64,000 nucleotides of DNA. Origin: Halobacillus litoralis. Its GTDB lineage: Bacteria > Bacillota > Bacilli > Bacillales > Halobacillaceae. Positions 40,297 to 51,185 of the stretch are shown here, piece by piece; positions within the stretch are counted from its first letter, which is position 1; each line of letters opens with the position of its first letter. The notes under the pieces were generated by a model. That model ran no database searches. It had not been told where the DNA came from and saw nothing but the letters and a program-made list of their open reading frames with translations. The stretch covers positions 620,001 to 684,000 of the forward strand of contig NZ_WMFA01000002.1 in assembly GCF_009856445.1 (NCBI RefSeq). The letters are read 5' to 3'. The position numbers and the translations under genes were made by a program.

Positions 40297-40524
40297 ATGA
40301 TGTTAGAACCATCCATTGATTCCCTACAGAAACAGATTAAATCCAAGTACACACTCGTAACACTCTCTGCAAGAAGAGCCCGTGAATTGAAACAAGGAAG
40401 CGCACCGATGATCGATCATCCAACCTCACATCAGCAAGTTGGTGTGGCGCTTGAAGAAATCCGCGATGGCAAATTGAACTATATTGAAGCGGATGAAATC
40501 CAGGAACGTACAGAAACCACATAA
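40297..40524 (+). CDS. rpoZ: RNA polymerase omega subunit
   Basis: Promotes assembly and stability of RNA polymerase by binding the beta-prime subunit. The 75-residue protein contains LEPSIDSLQKQIKSKYTLVTLSARRARELK, of which YTLVTLSARRARELK is the hallmark. The C-terminal motif VGVALEEIRDGKL follows. It begins 2 bases after gmk; ATG codons 40297 and 40300 are adjacent. Confidence 0.95.
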   Translation: MMLEPSIDSLQKQIKSKYTLVTLSARRARELKQGSAPMIDHPTSHQQVGVALEEIRDGKLNYIEADEIQERTETT

Positions 40525-40537
40525 GAACATCGAAACG

Positions 40538-40593
40538 ACGTAGGAAAAGCCGCGCTTCTTGATTAAATCAGCGCGGCTTTTCCTACGTGTTTT
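40538..40593 (+). terminator. Long perfect hairpin after rpoZ
   Basis: An 18-bp uninterrupted stem (ACGTAGGAAAAGCCGCGC paired with GCGCGGCTTTTCCTACGT, 40538-40555 and 40571-40588) with a 15-base loop is followed by GTTTT. It is an intrinsic terminator by position, with an unusually long perfect stem. Confidence 0.8.
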
Positions 40594-40628
40594 AGTGACA
40601 ACATTTTTCAAGTAAAGGGGTCTCTCAG

Positions 40629-41834
40629 ATGTTGAATGGAAAAAAGATCGTCTTAGGAGTATCAGGTGGAATCGCCGCCTACAAAGCAGCCGCTCTAACA
40701 AGCAAACTCGTTCAAGCAGGGGCCGTGGTTAAGGTAATTATGACCGACAGTGCGCAAAAATTTGTCGCCCCGACTACGTTTCAGGCATTATCCAGACAGC
40801 CTGTTTATACCGATACTTTTGATGAACAAGATTCTTCTCAAATCCAGCACATTGATGTCGCTGACTGGGCGGACCTCTTCTTAATTGCCCCAGCGACTGC
40901 AAATGTAATTGGAAAACTTGCGAATGGTCTGGCCGATGATATGCTCTCCACAACCTTACTCGCGACCGAGGCACCTGTTTATATAGCACCGGCAATGAAC
41001 GTTCATATGTACAGTCATCCAGCTGTGATGAAGAATTTGAAACAGCTCGACGAGTGGGGATTTCGTTTCATTGAGCCTGGGGAAGGTTACCTTGCCTGCG
41101 GTTATGTAGGTAAAGGTCGTTTAGAGGAGCCTGAATCGATTGTGGAAGTGCTACAGAAAGAATATCACCGGCCTCAGCCACTTAAAGGAAAAAAAGTACT
41201 CATAACAGCCGGGCCTACCCGCGAGCAGATCGACCCGGTGCGTTATTTCACGAATCCATCGACAGGTAAAATGGGTTATGCGTTAGCGAAAAAAGCTAAA
41301 CAACTGGGTGCTGAAGTGACCCTCGTTTCAGGGCAGGTTGCTTTAGATCCTCCAAGTGGTGTGAGAGTCGTTCAAATTACAACAGCCCAGGAAATGTATG
41401 AGGAAGTTTTGAAGGAGTATGCTGATCAGGACCTTGTCATCAAGTCAGCTGCGGTAGCTGATTATCGTCCGAAAATCACGTACGATCAAAAGATGAAGAA
41501 GCAACCAGGGGATTATGTTGTAGAAATGGAACGGACGAATGACATTCTCATGGAGCTAGGGGAGCGGAAAGAACACCAATACTTAATTGGATTTGCTGCA
41601 GAAACGACAGACGTGGAGAAGTATGGTAGAGAAAAGATGGACAAAAAGAACCTCGATGCCATAGTCATCAATAATGTATCTGAAGAGGGTTCGGGCTTTG
41701 GGACGGATACCAATGCCTCTTTGTTTATCACCAGAAGAGGGGAAGAAAGGACCTATCCGTTGATGAGCAAAGAGGAACTCTCCGAAAACATTCTCATGGT
41801 GGCAGCTGGTGAGATGGAGAGTGAAATTCATTGA
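40629..41834 (+). CDS. coaBC: Bifunctional phosphopantothenoylcysteine decarboxylase / synthetase
   Basis: Two steps of coenzyme A synthesis. The 401-residue protein's CoaC half (to about 185) has GVSGGIAAYKAA, the substrate motif APAMNVHMYSHPA and the catalytic Cys in LACGYVGKGRLEEPE. The CoaB half has ITAGPTREQIDPVRYFTN and KKNLDAIVINNV. Its stop overlaps the priA start (TTGA). Confidence 0.96.
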   Translation: MLNGKKIVLGVSGGIAAYKAAALTSKLVQAGAVVKVIMTDSAQKFVAPTTFQALSRQPVYTDTFDEQDSSQIQHIDVADWADLFLIAPATANVIGKLANGLADDMLSTTLLATEAPVYIAPAMNVHMYSHPAVMKNLKQLDEWGFRFIEPGEGYLACGYVGKGRLEEPESIVEVLQKEYHRPQPLKGKKVLITAGPTREQIDPVRYFTNPSTGKMGYALAKKAKQLGAEVTLVSGQVALDPPSGVRVVQITTAQEMYEEVLKEYADQDLVIKSAAVADYRPKITYDQKMKKQPGDYVVEMERTNDILMELGERKEHQYLIGFAAETTDVEKYGREKMDKKNLDAIVINNVSEEGSGFGTDTNASLFITRRGEERTYPLMSKEELSENILMVAAGEMESEIH

Positions 41835-44239
41835 TTGCAAACGTAATCGTTGATGTACCCTCTCAAAATACGAACCGTCCTTTCGACTATGAAATACCTG
41901 AAAAGTTTGACGGGATCGTTCAGCCAGGGGTACGTGTCATCGTCCCATTCGGTCCACGCAAGATTTTAGGATATGTGGTATCTCTTTCCGAAACAAGTTC
42001 ATTCTCTTCCGTCAAGAAAATCACCGATGTTCTGGATGTTATCCCGACGTTGACGGAAGAACTTCTACAACTCGGGAAGTGGTTATCAATAAATACATTG
42101 AGCTATTACATCTCCTGTCTTCAAGTCATGCTTCCTCAAGTGATGAAAGCTAAATATCGAAAAGAGCTATGGAAGCTGACAGAAGAGCCACTCGCCTCTG
42201 AACTCGATCCTCTATTTGATGGACGTGCGGTTGTGGATTTTGAGGAATTCGAGAAATCCGGCATTGGGTACCACACCCTCCGAAAACACATGAATGATGG
42301 AGACGTCGATGTCCATTATGAAGTGAAAAGCCGGGAAACGAAGAAGACGATGACCATGGTCGAACCTAACTTAAGTCCGATGGAATTAGAGGAGAAGCTT
42401 GAGGACCTTTCTCCCCAAGCGAAAAAGCAGCGAACCATTGTCGAGTATTTTCTACAGTATCCGGATGTGTTGGAAAAGAAGAGGCTTTTGGATCTGCTAT
42501 CTACGACGCCTGCTTCATTAAAGCCGCTCATTGAACAGGGAATCATTCGCGAGTTTAAACAGGAAGTTTTCAGAGATCCATATGGGGATCGTGACTTCGA
42601 ACGTACACAGCCTTTCCCTCTGACTGGAGAGCAGCAAACAGCTATACAGCCGATTCTTAAGACCATCGAAGAAAATACGCATGATGTTTTTCTTCTTCAT
42701 GGAGTGACAGGGAGCGGTAAAACTGAAGTGTATTTGCAGTCCATTCAGGAAGTGATGGATAAAGGAGAAGAAGCCATCATGCTTGTACCTGAAATTGCGT
42801 TAACTCCCCAAATGGTTGAACGGTTTAAAGGAAGGTTTGGTTCAAAAGTAGCTGTTCTCCACAGTGCTTTATCAGCGGGAGAAAAATACGATGAATGGCG
42901 GAAGATTCAGCGCAGAGAGGTTCAAGTCGTTGTCGGAGCAAGGTCTGCCATCTTTGCTCCATTTACAAACATCGGCTTGATCATCATTGATGAAGAACAT
43001 GAAACAAGTTACAAACAGGAAGACCGTACACGTTACCATGCGAGAGATGTCGCCATCGAAAGAGGAAAGACCCATCAATGTCCCGTCGTTTTAGGTAGTG
43101 CCACACCAGCACTTGAAAGTTACGCAAGGGCTATGAAAGGCAATTATCAGCTGTTGACGATGAAAAAGCGTATGAATGAAGCAGTAATGCCGACGGTGGA
43201 TCTCGTTGATATGAGAGAGGAACTTCATAGTGGAAACCGCTCGATGTTTTCCATCTCGTTGAAGGAAAAAATCGAAGAAAGGCTTTCCCGTGGCGAGCAG
43301 GTTGTCCTTTTTCTTAACAGACGAGGATATTCCACTTTCGTCATGTGCAGGGACTGCGGCCATGTAAGTGAATGCCCCCACTGTGACATTGCCCTTACGT
43401 ATCACAAAAGGCAGAACCGCTTGAAATGCCATTATTGCTCTCATGAAGAACCAATGCCCACAGAGTGTCCGGAATGTGAAAGCAAAACCATCCGCTATTT
43501 CGGTACAGGGACTCAAAAAGTGGAAGAAGCGCTTCAGGAGTTGATTCCGGAAGCTCGTGTGATTCGGATGGACGTGGACACGACGAGAAGAAAAGGGGCG
43601 CACGAACGACTGCTTAAAAAGTTTGGCGACGGACAAGCGGATATTCTACTCGGCACGCAAATGATCGCTAAAGGGCTGGATTTCGGAAATGTCACTCTTG
43701 TTGGTGTGCTGGCAGCCGATGCACTGCTCAATCTTCCTGACTTCCGTGCATCAGAAAAAACATTCCAATTGCTTACTCAGGTAAGCGGAAGGGCCGGTAG
43801 ACATGAGAAACCAGGGGAAGTTGTCGTTCAAACTTACACACCAGAACATTACAGTATTGAACTTGCCAGCCAGTATGATTATGAACAATTTTTCAATGAA
43901 GAAATGAAATTAAGGAAAGCTTTCCGCTATCCACCCTACTTTTTCTTGACACTTTTCACTATTTCGCACCCCAACCAACTGAAAGTGCAGGAAGTGACAC
44001 AGAAGATTACCATGTTCATGCAGCAGAAGCTTTCTGAGCAATCCTATGTTCTTGGGCCTACTCCTTCTGCGCTCACCAGGATCAATAATAGATATCGCTA
44101 TCAATGCATGATAAAATACAAGAAGGAACCTGAGCAGCGAAAGTTCGTTGAACGGATATTGCATTATTATGAAGATGAAATGAAACAAGAAAATGGTTTG
44201 CAGATCACGGTTGATTTCCAACCGTATCAGCTGATGTAA
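41831..44239 (+). CDS. priA: Primosomal replication restart helicase PriA
   Basis: Superfamily 2 helicase that reloads the replisome at stalled forks. The 802-residue protein has an N-terminal DNA-binding domain, Walker [16 protein letters not shown] box [14 protein letters not shown] and helicase motif [12 protein letters not shown]. Eight zinc-binding cysteines occur in [17 protein letters not shown] and CPEC (about residues 510-550). The start is TTG. In B. subtilis def follows; here fmt follows directly after 22 bases. Confidence 0.96.
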   Translation: MIANVIVDVPSQNTNRPFDYEIPEKFDGIVQPGVRVIVPFGPRKILGYVVSLSETSSFSSVKKITDVLDVIPTLTEELLQLGKWLSINTLSYYISCLQVMLPQVMKAKYRKELWKLTEEPLASELDPLFDGRAVVDFEEFEKSGIGYHTLRKHMNDGDVDVHYEVKSRETKKTMTMVEPNLSPMELEEKLEDLSPQAKKQRTIVEYFLQYPDVLEKKRLLDLLSTTPASLKPLIEQGIIREFKQEVFRDPYGDRDFERTQPFPLTGEQQTAIQPILKTIEENTHDVFLLHGVTGSGKTEVYLQSIQEVMDKGEEAIMLVPEIALTPQMVERFKGRFGSKVAVLHSALSAGEKYDEWRKIQRREVQVVVGARSAIFAPFTNIGLIIIDEEHETSYKQEDRTRYHARDVAIERGKTHQCPVVLGSATPALESYARAMKGNYQLLTMKKRMNEAVMPTVDLVDMREELHSGNRSMFSISLKEKIEERLSRGEQVVLFLNRRGYSTFVMCRDCGHVSECPHCDIALTYHKRQNRLKCHYCSHEEPMPTECPECESKTIRYFGTGTQKVEEALQELIPEARVIRMDVDTTRRKGAHERLLKKFGDGQADILLGTQMIAKGLDFGNVTLVGVLAADALLNLPDFRASEKTFQLLTQVSGRAGRHEKPGEVVVQTYTPEHYSIELASQYDYEQFFNEEMKLRKAFRYPPYFFLTLFTISHPNQLKVQEVTQKITMFMQQKLSEQSYVLGPTPSALTRINNRYRYQCMIKYKKEPEQRKFVERILHYYEDEMKQENGLQITVDFQPYQLM

Positions 44240-44261
44240 GCAAGAAGGGAGCAACACAGTC

Positions 44262-45209
44262 ATGACAAGAATCGCATTTATGGGGACACCGGATTTCGCC
44301 GTACCTGTCCTTGACCGCATCATTGAAGAGGGGTATGAGGTTGTCCTTGTGATCACACAACCGGACCGACCGAAAGGGAGAAAGAAAACCATGACCCCGC
44401 CACCTGTCAAAGTAGCGGCGGAAAAACACGGAATCCCAGTATTTCAACCAGAAAAAATCAAACAAGAATATCAAGAAGTTCTTGCTTACGATCCCGACCT
44501 GATCGTAACCGCTGCCTTCGGTCAAATTTTACCGGAAGCTTTACTTCAGGAGCCGAAACATGGATGTATCAATGTCCATGCCTCCTTACTGCCCGAATTC
44601 CGCGGTGGTGCACCGATTCATTACAGCATCCTTGAAGGAAAGAAAGAGACAGGAGTTACCATTATGTATATGGTCAAACGTCTCGATGCGGGGGACATGC
44701 TTTCAAAGGTGACGGTTCCGATTGAAGACGATGACCATGTAGGAACGCTGCATGATAAACTTTCCGTCGCCGGAGCTGACTTATTAGCGGACACCCTGCC
44801 AAAATTGTTAAATGGCGAGATTACGCCAGAAGAACAGGATGAATCCAAAGTCACTTTCGCATCCAATATTAAGAGGGAGCAGGAACTTATCGATTGGGGC
44901 AAGGATCAACAAACGGTCTACAATCATGTTCGTGGTCTTCACCCATGGCCGGTCGCTTATACGTATTGGAACGGCAAGCCGATGAAAGTCTGGTGGATTC
45001 AGAAGGTGGAAGGTACATTTGAAGAAGTACCAGGGACAGTTGTAAGAATCGATGAAGATGGTTTTCTTGTAACTACAGGCGGAAGTAAGGCTGTAAAGGT
45101 CGTTTCTCTCCAACCCTCTGGGAAGAAAAAGATGGACGGACAAGCGTTTATTAATGGTGCCGGTCAGTCCTTGCAGGTCGGCGAACGTCTAGGTGAGACG
45201 CATGACTAA
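44262..45209 (+). CDS. fmt: Methionyl-tRNA formyltransferase
   Basis: Formylates initiator Met-tRNA using 10-formyl-tetrahydrofolate. The 315-residue protein has [15 protein letters not shown], the catalytic/folate segment [18 protein letters not shown] and [10 protein letters not shown]. The C-terminal OB-type tRNA-binding domain starts near residue 205. GGGAGC lies before the ATG. It overlaps rsmB by 8 bases. Confidence 0.97.
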   Translation: MTRIAFMGTPDFAVPVLDRIIEEGYEVVLVITQPDRPKGRKKTMTPPPVKVAAEKHGIPVFQPEKIKQEYQEVLAYDPDLIVTAAFGQILPEALLQEPKHGCINVHASLLPEFRGGAPIHYSILEGKKETGVTIMYMVKRLDAGDMLSKVTVPIEDDDHVGTLHDKLSVAGADLLADTLPKLLNGEITPEEQDESKVTFASNIKREQELIDWGKDQQTVYNHVRGLHPWPVAYTYWNGKPMKVWWIQKVEGTFEEVPGTVVRIDEDGFLVTTGGSKAVKVVSLQPSGKKKMDGQAFINGAGQSLQVGERLGETHD

Positions 45210-46548
45210 ATATGCATTAAGAGAGTCAGCCCTTGATCTTCTTACTCGGATAGGTGAGCAGGGCGGATTCAGTCACGTCTTATTAGACCGGGAGATTTCC
45301 AAACAAAAGCTTTCCAGGCAGGATGGTGCACTGTTGACTGAAATCGTCTACGGTACACTCCAGCGCCGGGATTTGATCCATTATTCCATCGAGCCTTACA
45401 TTGCTAAACAGAAGAAAATAAAGCCATGGGTCAGATGGCTCCTTTATATGTCTGTTTACCAGATGATCTTCCTGGAAAGAGTACCGGATCATGCGATCAT
45501 CCATGAAGCGGTGGAAATTTCGAAGAAGCGGGGACATAAAGGCATCTCATCATTTATGAACGGTGTGCTTCGGAACGTTCAGCGTAAAGGAGTTCAGAGT
45601 CTGGACAAAATTGAAGACCCTGTGGAGCGGATGGCAATTGAAACGAGTCACCCTCTATGGCTTGTGAATCGCTGGGTCGATCAGTATGGATTTGAAACGA
45701 CAAAAGAGATGTGTGAGGCGAACAACCAGCATCTTCCTATGTCTCTCAGAGTCCAGCCGCTTAGAATTTCGCGCGAAGACGCGATGAAGCAGCTCAAAGA
45801 CGATGGCTTCAAAGTTGAAGAGAGTACACTTTCTCCTCAAGGATTTCTTGTGCTGGAGGGTGCGATTCTCTCCCATTCTCTTTTCCAAAATGGTTATATC
45901 ACGGTTCAAGACCAGAGTTCCATGCTTGTAGCGGAAATGATGGATCTTGAGAAAGGCTTGATGGTACTGGATGCCTGCAGCGCCCCTGGAGGTAAAACCA
46001 CCCATATCGCTGAAAAGATGGAGGATGAGGGAGAAGTCGTAGCATATGACCTCCATGAGAAAAAAGCGAAGCTGGTAACCAAAAAGGCCGAACAGCTGCA
46101 GCTCACATCGATCAGCGCAAGCCAAGCAGACTCAAGAAAACTGGGAGAAAAACATGAGCAAGGCACCTTTGATCGTATCCTGCTGGATGCTCCATGTTCC
46201 GGCCTCGGAGTTTTACGTGGCAAACCAGACATTAAATACCATAAAAAAGAGGAAGATATTTTCTCGTTAAGAAATATTCAGGATGATCTTTTGAGAGAAG
46301 TCGCACCACTATTAAAAACTGAGGGCAAACTGGTCTATAGTACATGTACAGTAGACCGTCATGAAAATGAGGAAGCCGTCAGACATTTCTTAAAAGAGCA
46401 TCCGGACATTGAAGTAGACCCAGCCTTCTTCGAGGAGCTTCCAGAAGCTCTTAAAGAATCCATAGGGCTTACTGAAACAGGCCTTCAGCTTTTCCCGCAG
46501 GAGTGGGACACGGATGGATTTTTCTTAACACGATTGAGAAAGAAGTAA
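45202..46548 (+). CDS. rsmB: 16S rRNA m5C967 methyltransferase RsmB (Sun)
   Basis: SAM-dependent RNA methyltransferase. The 448-residue protein has an N-terminal NusB-like domain, the SAM-binding [19 protein letters not shown], catalytic [17 protein letters not shown] and the second active-site cysteine in VYSTCTV. ATG 45202 lies 5 bases after AGGTGA; GTG 45193 is in frame. It is normally followed by rlmN, which is absent here. Confidence 0.95.
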   Translation: MTKYALRESALDLLTRIGEQGGFSHVLLDREISKQKLSRQDGALLTEIVYGTLQRRDLIHYSIEPYIAKQKKIKPWVRWLLYMSVYQMIFLERVPDHAIIHEAVEISKKRGHKGISSFMNGVLRNVQRKGVQSLDKIEDPVERMAIETSHPLWLVNRWVDQYGFETTKEMCEANNQHLPMSLRVQPLRISREDAMKQLKDDGFKVEESTLSPQGFLVLEGAILSHSLFQNGYITVQDQSSMLVAEMMDLEKGLMVLDACSAPGGKTTHIAEKMEDEGEVVAYDLHEKKAKLVTKKAEQLQLTSISASQADSRKLGEKHEQGTFDRILLDAPCSGLGVLRGKPDIKYHKKEEDIFSLRNIQDDLLREVAPLLKTEGKLVYSTCTVDRHENEEAVRHFLKEHPDIEVDPAFFEELPEALKESIGLTETGLQLFPQEWDTDGFFLTRLRKK

Positions 46549-46576
46549 GACCCCTTTGAAATAGAATGCAAAACCA

Positions 46577-46617
46577 GGAAGGAATCTGCGCCGGCTATGG
46601 TTGCTATTCCTTCCCTT
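46577..46617 (+). terminator. Hairpin between rsmB and prpC
   Basis: GGAAGGAAT (46577-46585) pairs with ATTCCTTCC (46606-46614) with a 20-base loop and a short CTTT tail. It is a weak intrinsic terminator at best. Confidence 0.5.
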
Positions 46618-46693
46618 TAAACAAAGAGGGAATGCCATCTAAGAATCAACACCCATGTTTGGTTGAAGTTATAAATATGAGGCAGGTGAAACC

Positions 46694-47455
46694 ATGATAG
46701 GTTATTACGAGACAGATCAGGGGAAAGTCAGAATTCATAACGAGGATGCCGGCGGCGTTTTCAAAAACGATGCTGGTCAAGTTCTTGCCATTGTAGCCGA
46801 CGGAATGGGCGGGCACCAGGCCGGTGATGTAGCCAGCCAGATGACGACCTCACACATACATAAAAAATGGCAGGAAGCCCATCTCATTGAAACACCTGAT
46901 GAAGCAGAAAAATGGATCAAAGAAGCCGTGCGCTCAGCAAATAATGAAATCAAATCGTATGCCAATGAGCATGAAGAATGTGCAGGGATGGGAACAACGG
47001 TCGTTGTAGCTTTGTGTACAGGAGAGTTCGCGACAATCGGCCACATTGGAGACAGCCGTTGTTATTTTGCTAATGACTATGGTTTCAAGGTAATCACCGA
47101 GGACCATTCTCTTGTGAACGAACTTGTGCGTTCCGGTCAGATTACTGAAGAACAGGCGGAACACCACCCTCGGAAAAACGTTTTATTAAAAGCGCTTGGT
47201 ACGGAATTCGATTTGACTGCCGATGTAAAAACGATGGAATTTGAAGAGAATGACCGCCTCCTTTTATGCACAGACGGTCTCACAAATAAAGTGACTGATG
47301 AAGAATTAAGTGAATTGAAAACTTTTGAAGGTAATTGGTCATCCTTTACTCAGCAGATGATCGACCTTGCGAATGAACGTGGAGGGGAAGATAACATTAC
47401 ACTTGCAGTCATTCATCATCATCCTTCTTCAGACGTGAAAGAAGGTGCGGAATAA
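46694..47455 (+). CDS. prpC: PP2C-type serine/threonine phosphatase PrpC (Stp)
   Basis: Metal-dependent protein phosphatase that reverses PrkC phosphorylation. The 253-residue protein has metal-binding aspartates in IHNEDAG, VADGMGGHQAGD, GHIGDSRCY, CTDGLTNKV and GEDNITLAV. Its stop overlaps the prkC start by one base (TAATG), reflecting the conserved kinase-phosphatase pair. Confidence 0.97.
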   Translation: MIGYYETDQGKVRIHNEDAGGVFKNDAGQVLAIVADGMGGHQAGDVASQMTTSHIHKKWQEAHLIETPDEAEKWIKEAVRSANNEIKSYANEHEECAGMGTTVVVALCTGEFATIGHIGDSRCYFANDYGFKVITEDHSLVNELVRSGQITEEQAEHHPRKNVLLKALGTEFDLTADVKTMEFEENDRLLLCTDGLTNKVTDEELSELKTFEGNWSSFTQQMIDLANERGGEDNITLAVIHHHPSSDVKEGAE

Positions 47456-49509
47456 TGTTGAATAACCGTCTCCTTAATGACCGTTATCGTGTACAAGAGA
47501 TGATCGGTGGCGGCGGTATGGCGAATGTCTACCTTGCTTACGATACCATTCTGGACAGGGAGGTCGCCATTAAAGTACTGCGGCTGGAACATGGAAATGA
47601 TGAGGAATTCATCGCTCGCTTTCATAGAGAAGCCCAGTCAGCTACGAGTCTCTCTCACCCAAATATCGTCAACATTTATGATGTGGGAGAAGAAGACGAC
47701 ATCTATTTTATGGTGATGGAGTACGTCGACGGAATGACTTTGAAGCAGTATATTCAGCAATATAGCCCGGTCGATGTATCTGAAGCAGTGGATATAATGA
47801 AGCAGATTGCATCAGCCATCGCTCATGCGCATGACAATGGAATCGTTCATAGGGATATCAAACCGCAGAATATCCTCATCGATCACTACGGTCATGTGAA
47901 AGTGACGGATTTTGGAATTGCCATGGCTCTAAGCGCGACTGCGTTGACTCAGACAAACTCTGTTCTTGGTTCCGTTCATTACTTATCACCAGAACAAGCC
48001 AGGGGCGGGATGGCGACCAAAAAGTCCGATGTCTATTCACTGGGCATTGTTTTTTTCGAATTACTGACAGGGAGGCTTCCTTTTTCAGGAGAATCTCCTG
48101 TCTCGATCGCATTGAAGCACCTTCAGCATGAAACTCCTTCTTTAAGAAGATGGAATGCCGACTTGCCTCAAAGTGTTGAAAATATCGTTTTGAAATCGAC
48201 GGCCAAAGATCCGTTTCATCGATATGAATCAGTATTGGAAATGGAGCATGAGATTGAAACCTCACTTGAGCCTTATCGGGCAGATGAACCTGTCTTCACA
48301 TTACCAGATGATGGAGATGAAGAAAAAACAAAAGCCATCCCTGTCATTACTAATGAAGCCTATGGGGACTCTCCGAATGAAGATACGATCATTAATACCA
48401 GTGATCACAAACCTGTAATCCCAGCCCCGGCATCGCCGACAAAAAACTATAAGGAAACAGCCGCAGATCCGCCACCTCCTGAGAAAAAGCAGAAAAAGAA
48501 GCGGAAAGTATGGCCTTGGATCTTAACCGTTATACTATTGCTATTAATAGGGGGGCTCGTGGCTTTATTCACCATCCCTGGAATCATTCAGCCGGCCGAT
48601 GTTGAAATTCCTGATCTTGCTGGAGAAGAGTATGAAGCAGCTTATAGTGAACTTAGCGATCTAAACCTTAACGTGACAAGAGAAACACGTTTTTCTGATG
48701 AGGTGGAAGAGGGAGATGTCATTGAAACAGACCCTGAAGCAGGGATGACAGTAAAGGAAGGTTCAGAGGTTACGGTTTATCTCAGCAATGGGAAAGAACG
48801 GTTGGATTTCCCTGACTATGCCGGTAAGGATTACGAGCAGGTAAAAGAAGAGTTGGAAAGTAAGGGATATAGTGGGATCGATAAAATCGAACAAACAAGT
48901 GAGGAACAAGAAGCAGGAGAAATCATTGCCCATGTAAGTCCAAGTCCTGGTACAAGTGTGATCCCTGATGAGACGACGGTGACTTTCCGAGTGAGTTCTG
49001 GAGTGGCTAAAGTTGAACTGGCTAGTTTAGTGGATGCGAATGAGAAGTTTGCTACAGATTACCTGCAAAGAAATAGCCTGCAAGTTGAAACCACTCGTGA
49101 ATTTTCGGAAGATATAAGGGAAGGGAATGTGATTAGGCAGGATCCCGCTGCTGATACAGAAGTTGAGCAAGGGTCTACCGTAAACTTAGTTATTTCCAGA
49201 GGACCTGAACCAAAACCTCCTAGAGATGAATCCATTTCTATTGAAGTTCCGTATGAACCGGAAAAGAAAGAGGAAGAAGGACAAGATGATGGTGGTCAAG
49301 AAGGGGAACAGCCTGAGCCTGAGGGTCAGGAAGTATTGATTTACGTAAATGATGCAAATCGTGACGGAAGTACACCTGTGATCAGTGAAATGATTACCGA
49401 GACGAAGACTTTTGAAATTACCTTAACGATTGAGCCTGGTGAATCAGCAACTTACCGAGTAATGAGGGATGGCGAAGTCTTTCAAGAAGAAGTGGAAGTA
49501 CCGTATTAA
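47455..49509 (+). CDS. prkC: PASTA-domain Ser/Thr protein kinase PrkC
   Basis: Membrane kinase sensing peptidoglycan fragments; controls germination, wall metabolism and stationary-phase survival. The 684-residue protein has an N-terminal Hanks kinase domain (GGGGMANVYLA; catalytic HRDIKPQNI; DFGIA), a juxtamembrane linker and one transmembrane helix at about residues 355-376. Three PASTA repeats follow at about 378-580. An acidic stretch (KKEEEGQDDGGQEGEQPEPE) leads to a C-terminal Ig-like segment. Overall it resembles B. subtilis PrkC. Confidence 0.96.
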   Translation: MLNNRLLNDRYRVQEMIGGGGMANVYLAYDTILDREVAIKVLRLEHGNDEEFIARFHREAQSATSLSHPNIVNIYDVGEEDDIYFMVMEYVDGMTLKQYIQQYSPVDVSEAVDIMKQIASAIAHAHDNGIVHRDIKPQNILIDHYGHVKVTDFGIAMALSATALTQTNSVLGSVHYLSPEQARGGMATKKSDVYSLGIVFFELLTGRLPFSGESPVSIALKHLQHETPSLRRWNADLPQSVENIVLKSTAKDPFHRYESVLEMEHEIETSLEPYRADEPVFTLPDDGDEEKTKAIPVITNEAYGDSPNEDTIINTSDHKPVIPAPASPTKNYKETAADPPPPEKKQKKKRKVWPWILTVILLLLIGGLVALFTIPGIIQPADVEIPDLAGEEYEAAYSELSDLNLNVTRETRFSDEVEEGDVIETDPEAGMTVKEGSEVTVYLSNGKERLDFPDYAGKDYEQVKEELESKGYSGIDKIEQTSEEQEAGEIIAHVSPSPGTSVIPDETTVTFRVSSGVAKVELASLVDANEKFATDYLQRNSLQVETTREFSEDIREGNVIRQDPAADTEVEQGSTVNLVISRGPEPKPPRDESISIEVPYEPEKKEEEGQDDGGQEGEQPEPEGQEVLIYVNDANRDGSTPVISEMITETKTFEITLTIEPGESATYRVMRDGEVFQEEVEVPY

Positions 49510-49520
49510 GAGGTGAAAAA

Positions 49521-50402
49521 ATGCCAGTAGGAAAAATTATTAAGTCATTGAGCGGGTTCTATTATGTCCTTTGTGAAGGGGAGGTCTACCAATGTCGGGG
49601 AAGAGGGAACTTTAGAAAAAAGAAAGTCACCCCCTTAGTTGGAGATCTTGTCGAATTCAAGGCGGAAAATAAGGAAGAAGGATATATCCTATCCATCGAA
49701 AACAGAAAGAATGAATTGGTAAGGCCTCCGATTTCGAATGTGGATCAGGCATTAATCGTCACTTCTGCCGTTCATCCGGATTTCAATGCTTTGTTACTGG
49801 ACCGATTCCTCGTCCTTGTGGAAGAAAAGAGGATCGAGCCATTCATTGTCATTTCTAAAGTGGATCAACTGGATGGACAACAAATGGAAGTGATGGAAAG
49901 CTACAAAACGCTGTACGAAAAAATCGGCTATCCTGTCATTTTATCTGCAGTAGATGATACAGAATCCATGGATCTAGTCCAATCTCACTTAGCTGGTCGC
50001 ACCACAGTCATCGCTGGCCAGTCCGGCGTCGGCAAATCGTCTCTACTAAATTCAATCGATCCTCGACTTTCAATTGATACGGATGAAATCTCAGAGAGTT
50101 TAGGTCGCGGAAAACATACGACGCGTCATGTGGAACTTTATGAAATAGCGGGTGGTCTTGTGGCGGATACTCCAGGATTCAGTTCACTGGAATTCGGAGA
50201 ATTGGAACTTGATCAGCTGCCTGAATGTTTCCCTGAGTTCGTAGAGGTACAGAATGGCTGTAAATTCCGAGGTTGTCTGCATCATAAGGAACCGAAGTGC
50301 GCGGTCAAATCAGCCGTTGAGGCAGGGGACATTTCCGAACAGCGATATGAGCATTACCTACAATTTTTAAATGAAATACAGAACAGAAAGCCGAGGTATT
50401 AA
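49521..50402 (+). CDS. rsgA: Ribosome small-subunit maturation GTPase RsgA (YloQ/CpgA)
   Basis: Circularly permuted GTPase acting late in 30S assembly. The 293-residue protein has an N-terminal OB fold and GTPase motifs in permuted order (SKVD before GQSGVGKSSLLN and DTPGFSSLEF). A C-terminal zinc site is formed by CKFRGCLHHKEPKC. CpgA is a known PrkC substrate in B. subtilis, consistent with its place 11 bases after prkC. Confidence 0.96.
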   Translation: MPVGKIIKSLSGFYYVLCEGEVYQCRGRGNFRKKKVTPLVGDLVEFKAENKEEGYILSIENRKNELVRPPISNVDQALIVTSAVHPDFNALLLDRFLVLVEEKRIEPFIVISKVDQLDGQQMEVMESYKTLYEKIGYPVILSAVDDTESMDLVQSHLAGRTTVIAGQSGVGKSSLLNSIDPRLSIDTDEISESLGRGKHTTRHVELYEIAGGLVADTPGFSSLEFGELELDQLPECFPEFVEVQNGCKFRGCLHHKEPKCAVKSAVEAGDISEQRYEHYLQFLNEIQNRKPRY

Positions 50403-50404
50403 TC

Positions 50405-51058
50405 ATGACTAAAATTGCACCATCCATTCTAGCTTCTGATTTTTCGAAACTTGGAGAGGAAATTAAGGATGTTGAACGTGGAGGAGCGGATTATATCCAT
50501 GTAGACGTCATGGATGGACATTTTGTTCCGAATATTACAATCGGTCCATTGATTGTCGACCACATCCGTCCAGTCACCGACTTGCCTCTTGATGTCCATT
50601 TAATGATTGAAAATCCGGATCAGTATATCGAAGCCTTTGCTAAAGCAGGATCTGATATCATCACCGTTCATCAGGAAGCATGTCCTCACCTCCACAGGAC
50701 GATTCAATTGATCAAAAGCCACGGAGTGAAAGCGGGAGTCGTCATTAATCCAGGTACTCCAGCAGAGGCAATCCGACCGATTCTTAAGGATATCGATCTT
50801 GTCCTGTTGATGACAGTTAACCCAGGTTTCGGAGGTCAATCATTCATTCATTCCGTTGTACCGAAAATCGAACAAATCTCCCATTGGCGGGAAGAAGAAG
50901 GGCTCTCCTTTGAGATTGAAATCGATGGTGGAGTGAAAGTCGAAACAGCTAAACAATGTACAGATGCTGGAGCTGATGTACTTGTTGCCGGCAGTGCCAT
51001 TTTTAATCAGGAAGATCGCAAAAAAGCAATTGATGAAATTAGACAAGCGGCACAATAA
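50405..51058 (+). CDS. rpe: Ribulose-phosphate 3-epimerase
   Basis: Pentose phosphate enzyme interconverting ribulose-5-P and xylulose-5-P. The 217-residue TIM-barrel protein has HVDVMDGHFVPNITIGP, DVHLMIENP, MTVNPGFGGQSFI and EIDGGVKVETA. It starts 2 bases after rsgA and ends the prpC-prkC-rsgA-rpe run with a strong terminator. Confidence 0.97.
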   Translation: MTKIAPSILASDFSKLGEEIKDVERGGADYIHVDVMDGHFVPNITIGPLIVDHIRPVTDLPLDVHLMIENPDQYIEAFAKAGSDIITVHQEACPHLHRTIQLIKSHGVKAGVVINPGTPAEAIRPILKDIDLVLLMTVNPGFGGQSFIHSVVPKIEQISHWREEEGLSFEIEIDGGVKVETAKQCTDAGADVLVAGSAIFNQEDRKKAIDEIRQAAQ

Positions 51059-51061
51059 TTG

Positions 51062-51098
51062 AAAAAACTCAAAGGGTCTCGATCCTTTGAGTTTTTTT
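51062..51098 (+). terminator. Intrinsic terminator after rpe
   Basis: A 12-bp stem (AAAACTCAAAGG paired with CCTTTGAGTTTT) followed by T. Confidence 0.92.
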
Positions 51099-51185
51099 AT
51101 TCACTCTTTTGTTGGCATCCAGTAAAGAAATAAGTTACATTTTAAAATAGAAGAAACCGTTCTATTGTAGTATATAGTAACATTG

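Noticed and set aside
46577-46693. T-box or other riboswitch upstream of prpC
   Set aside because: There is a simple hairpin but no T-box sequence (TGGNACCGCG-like) and no specifier-loop arrangement.
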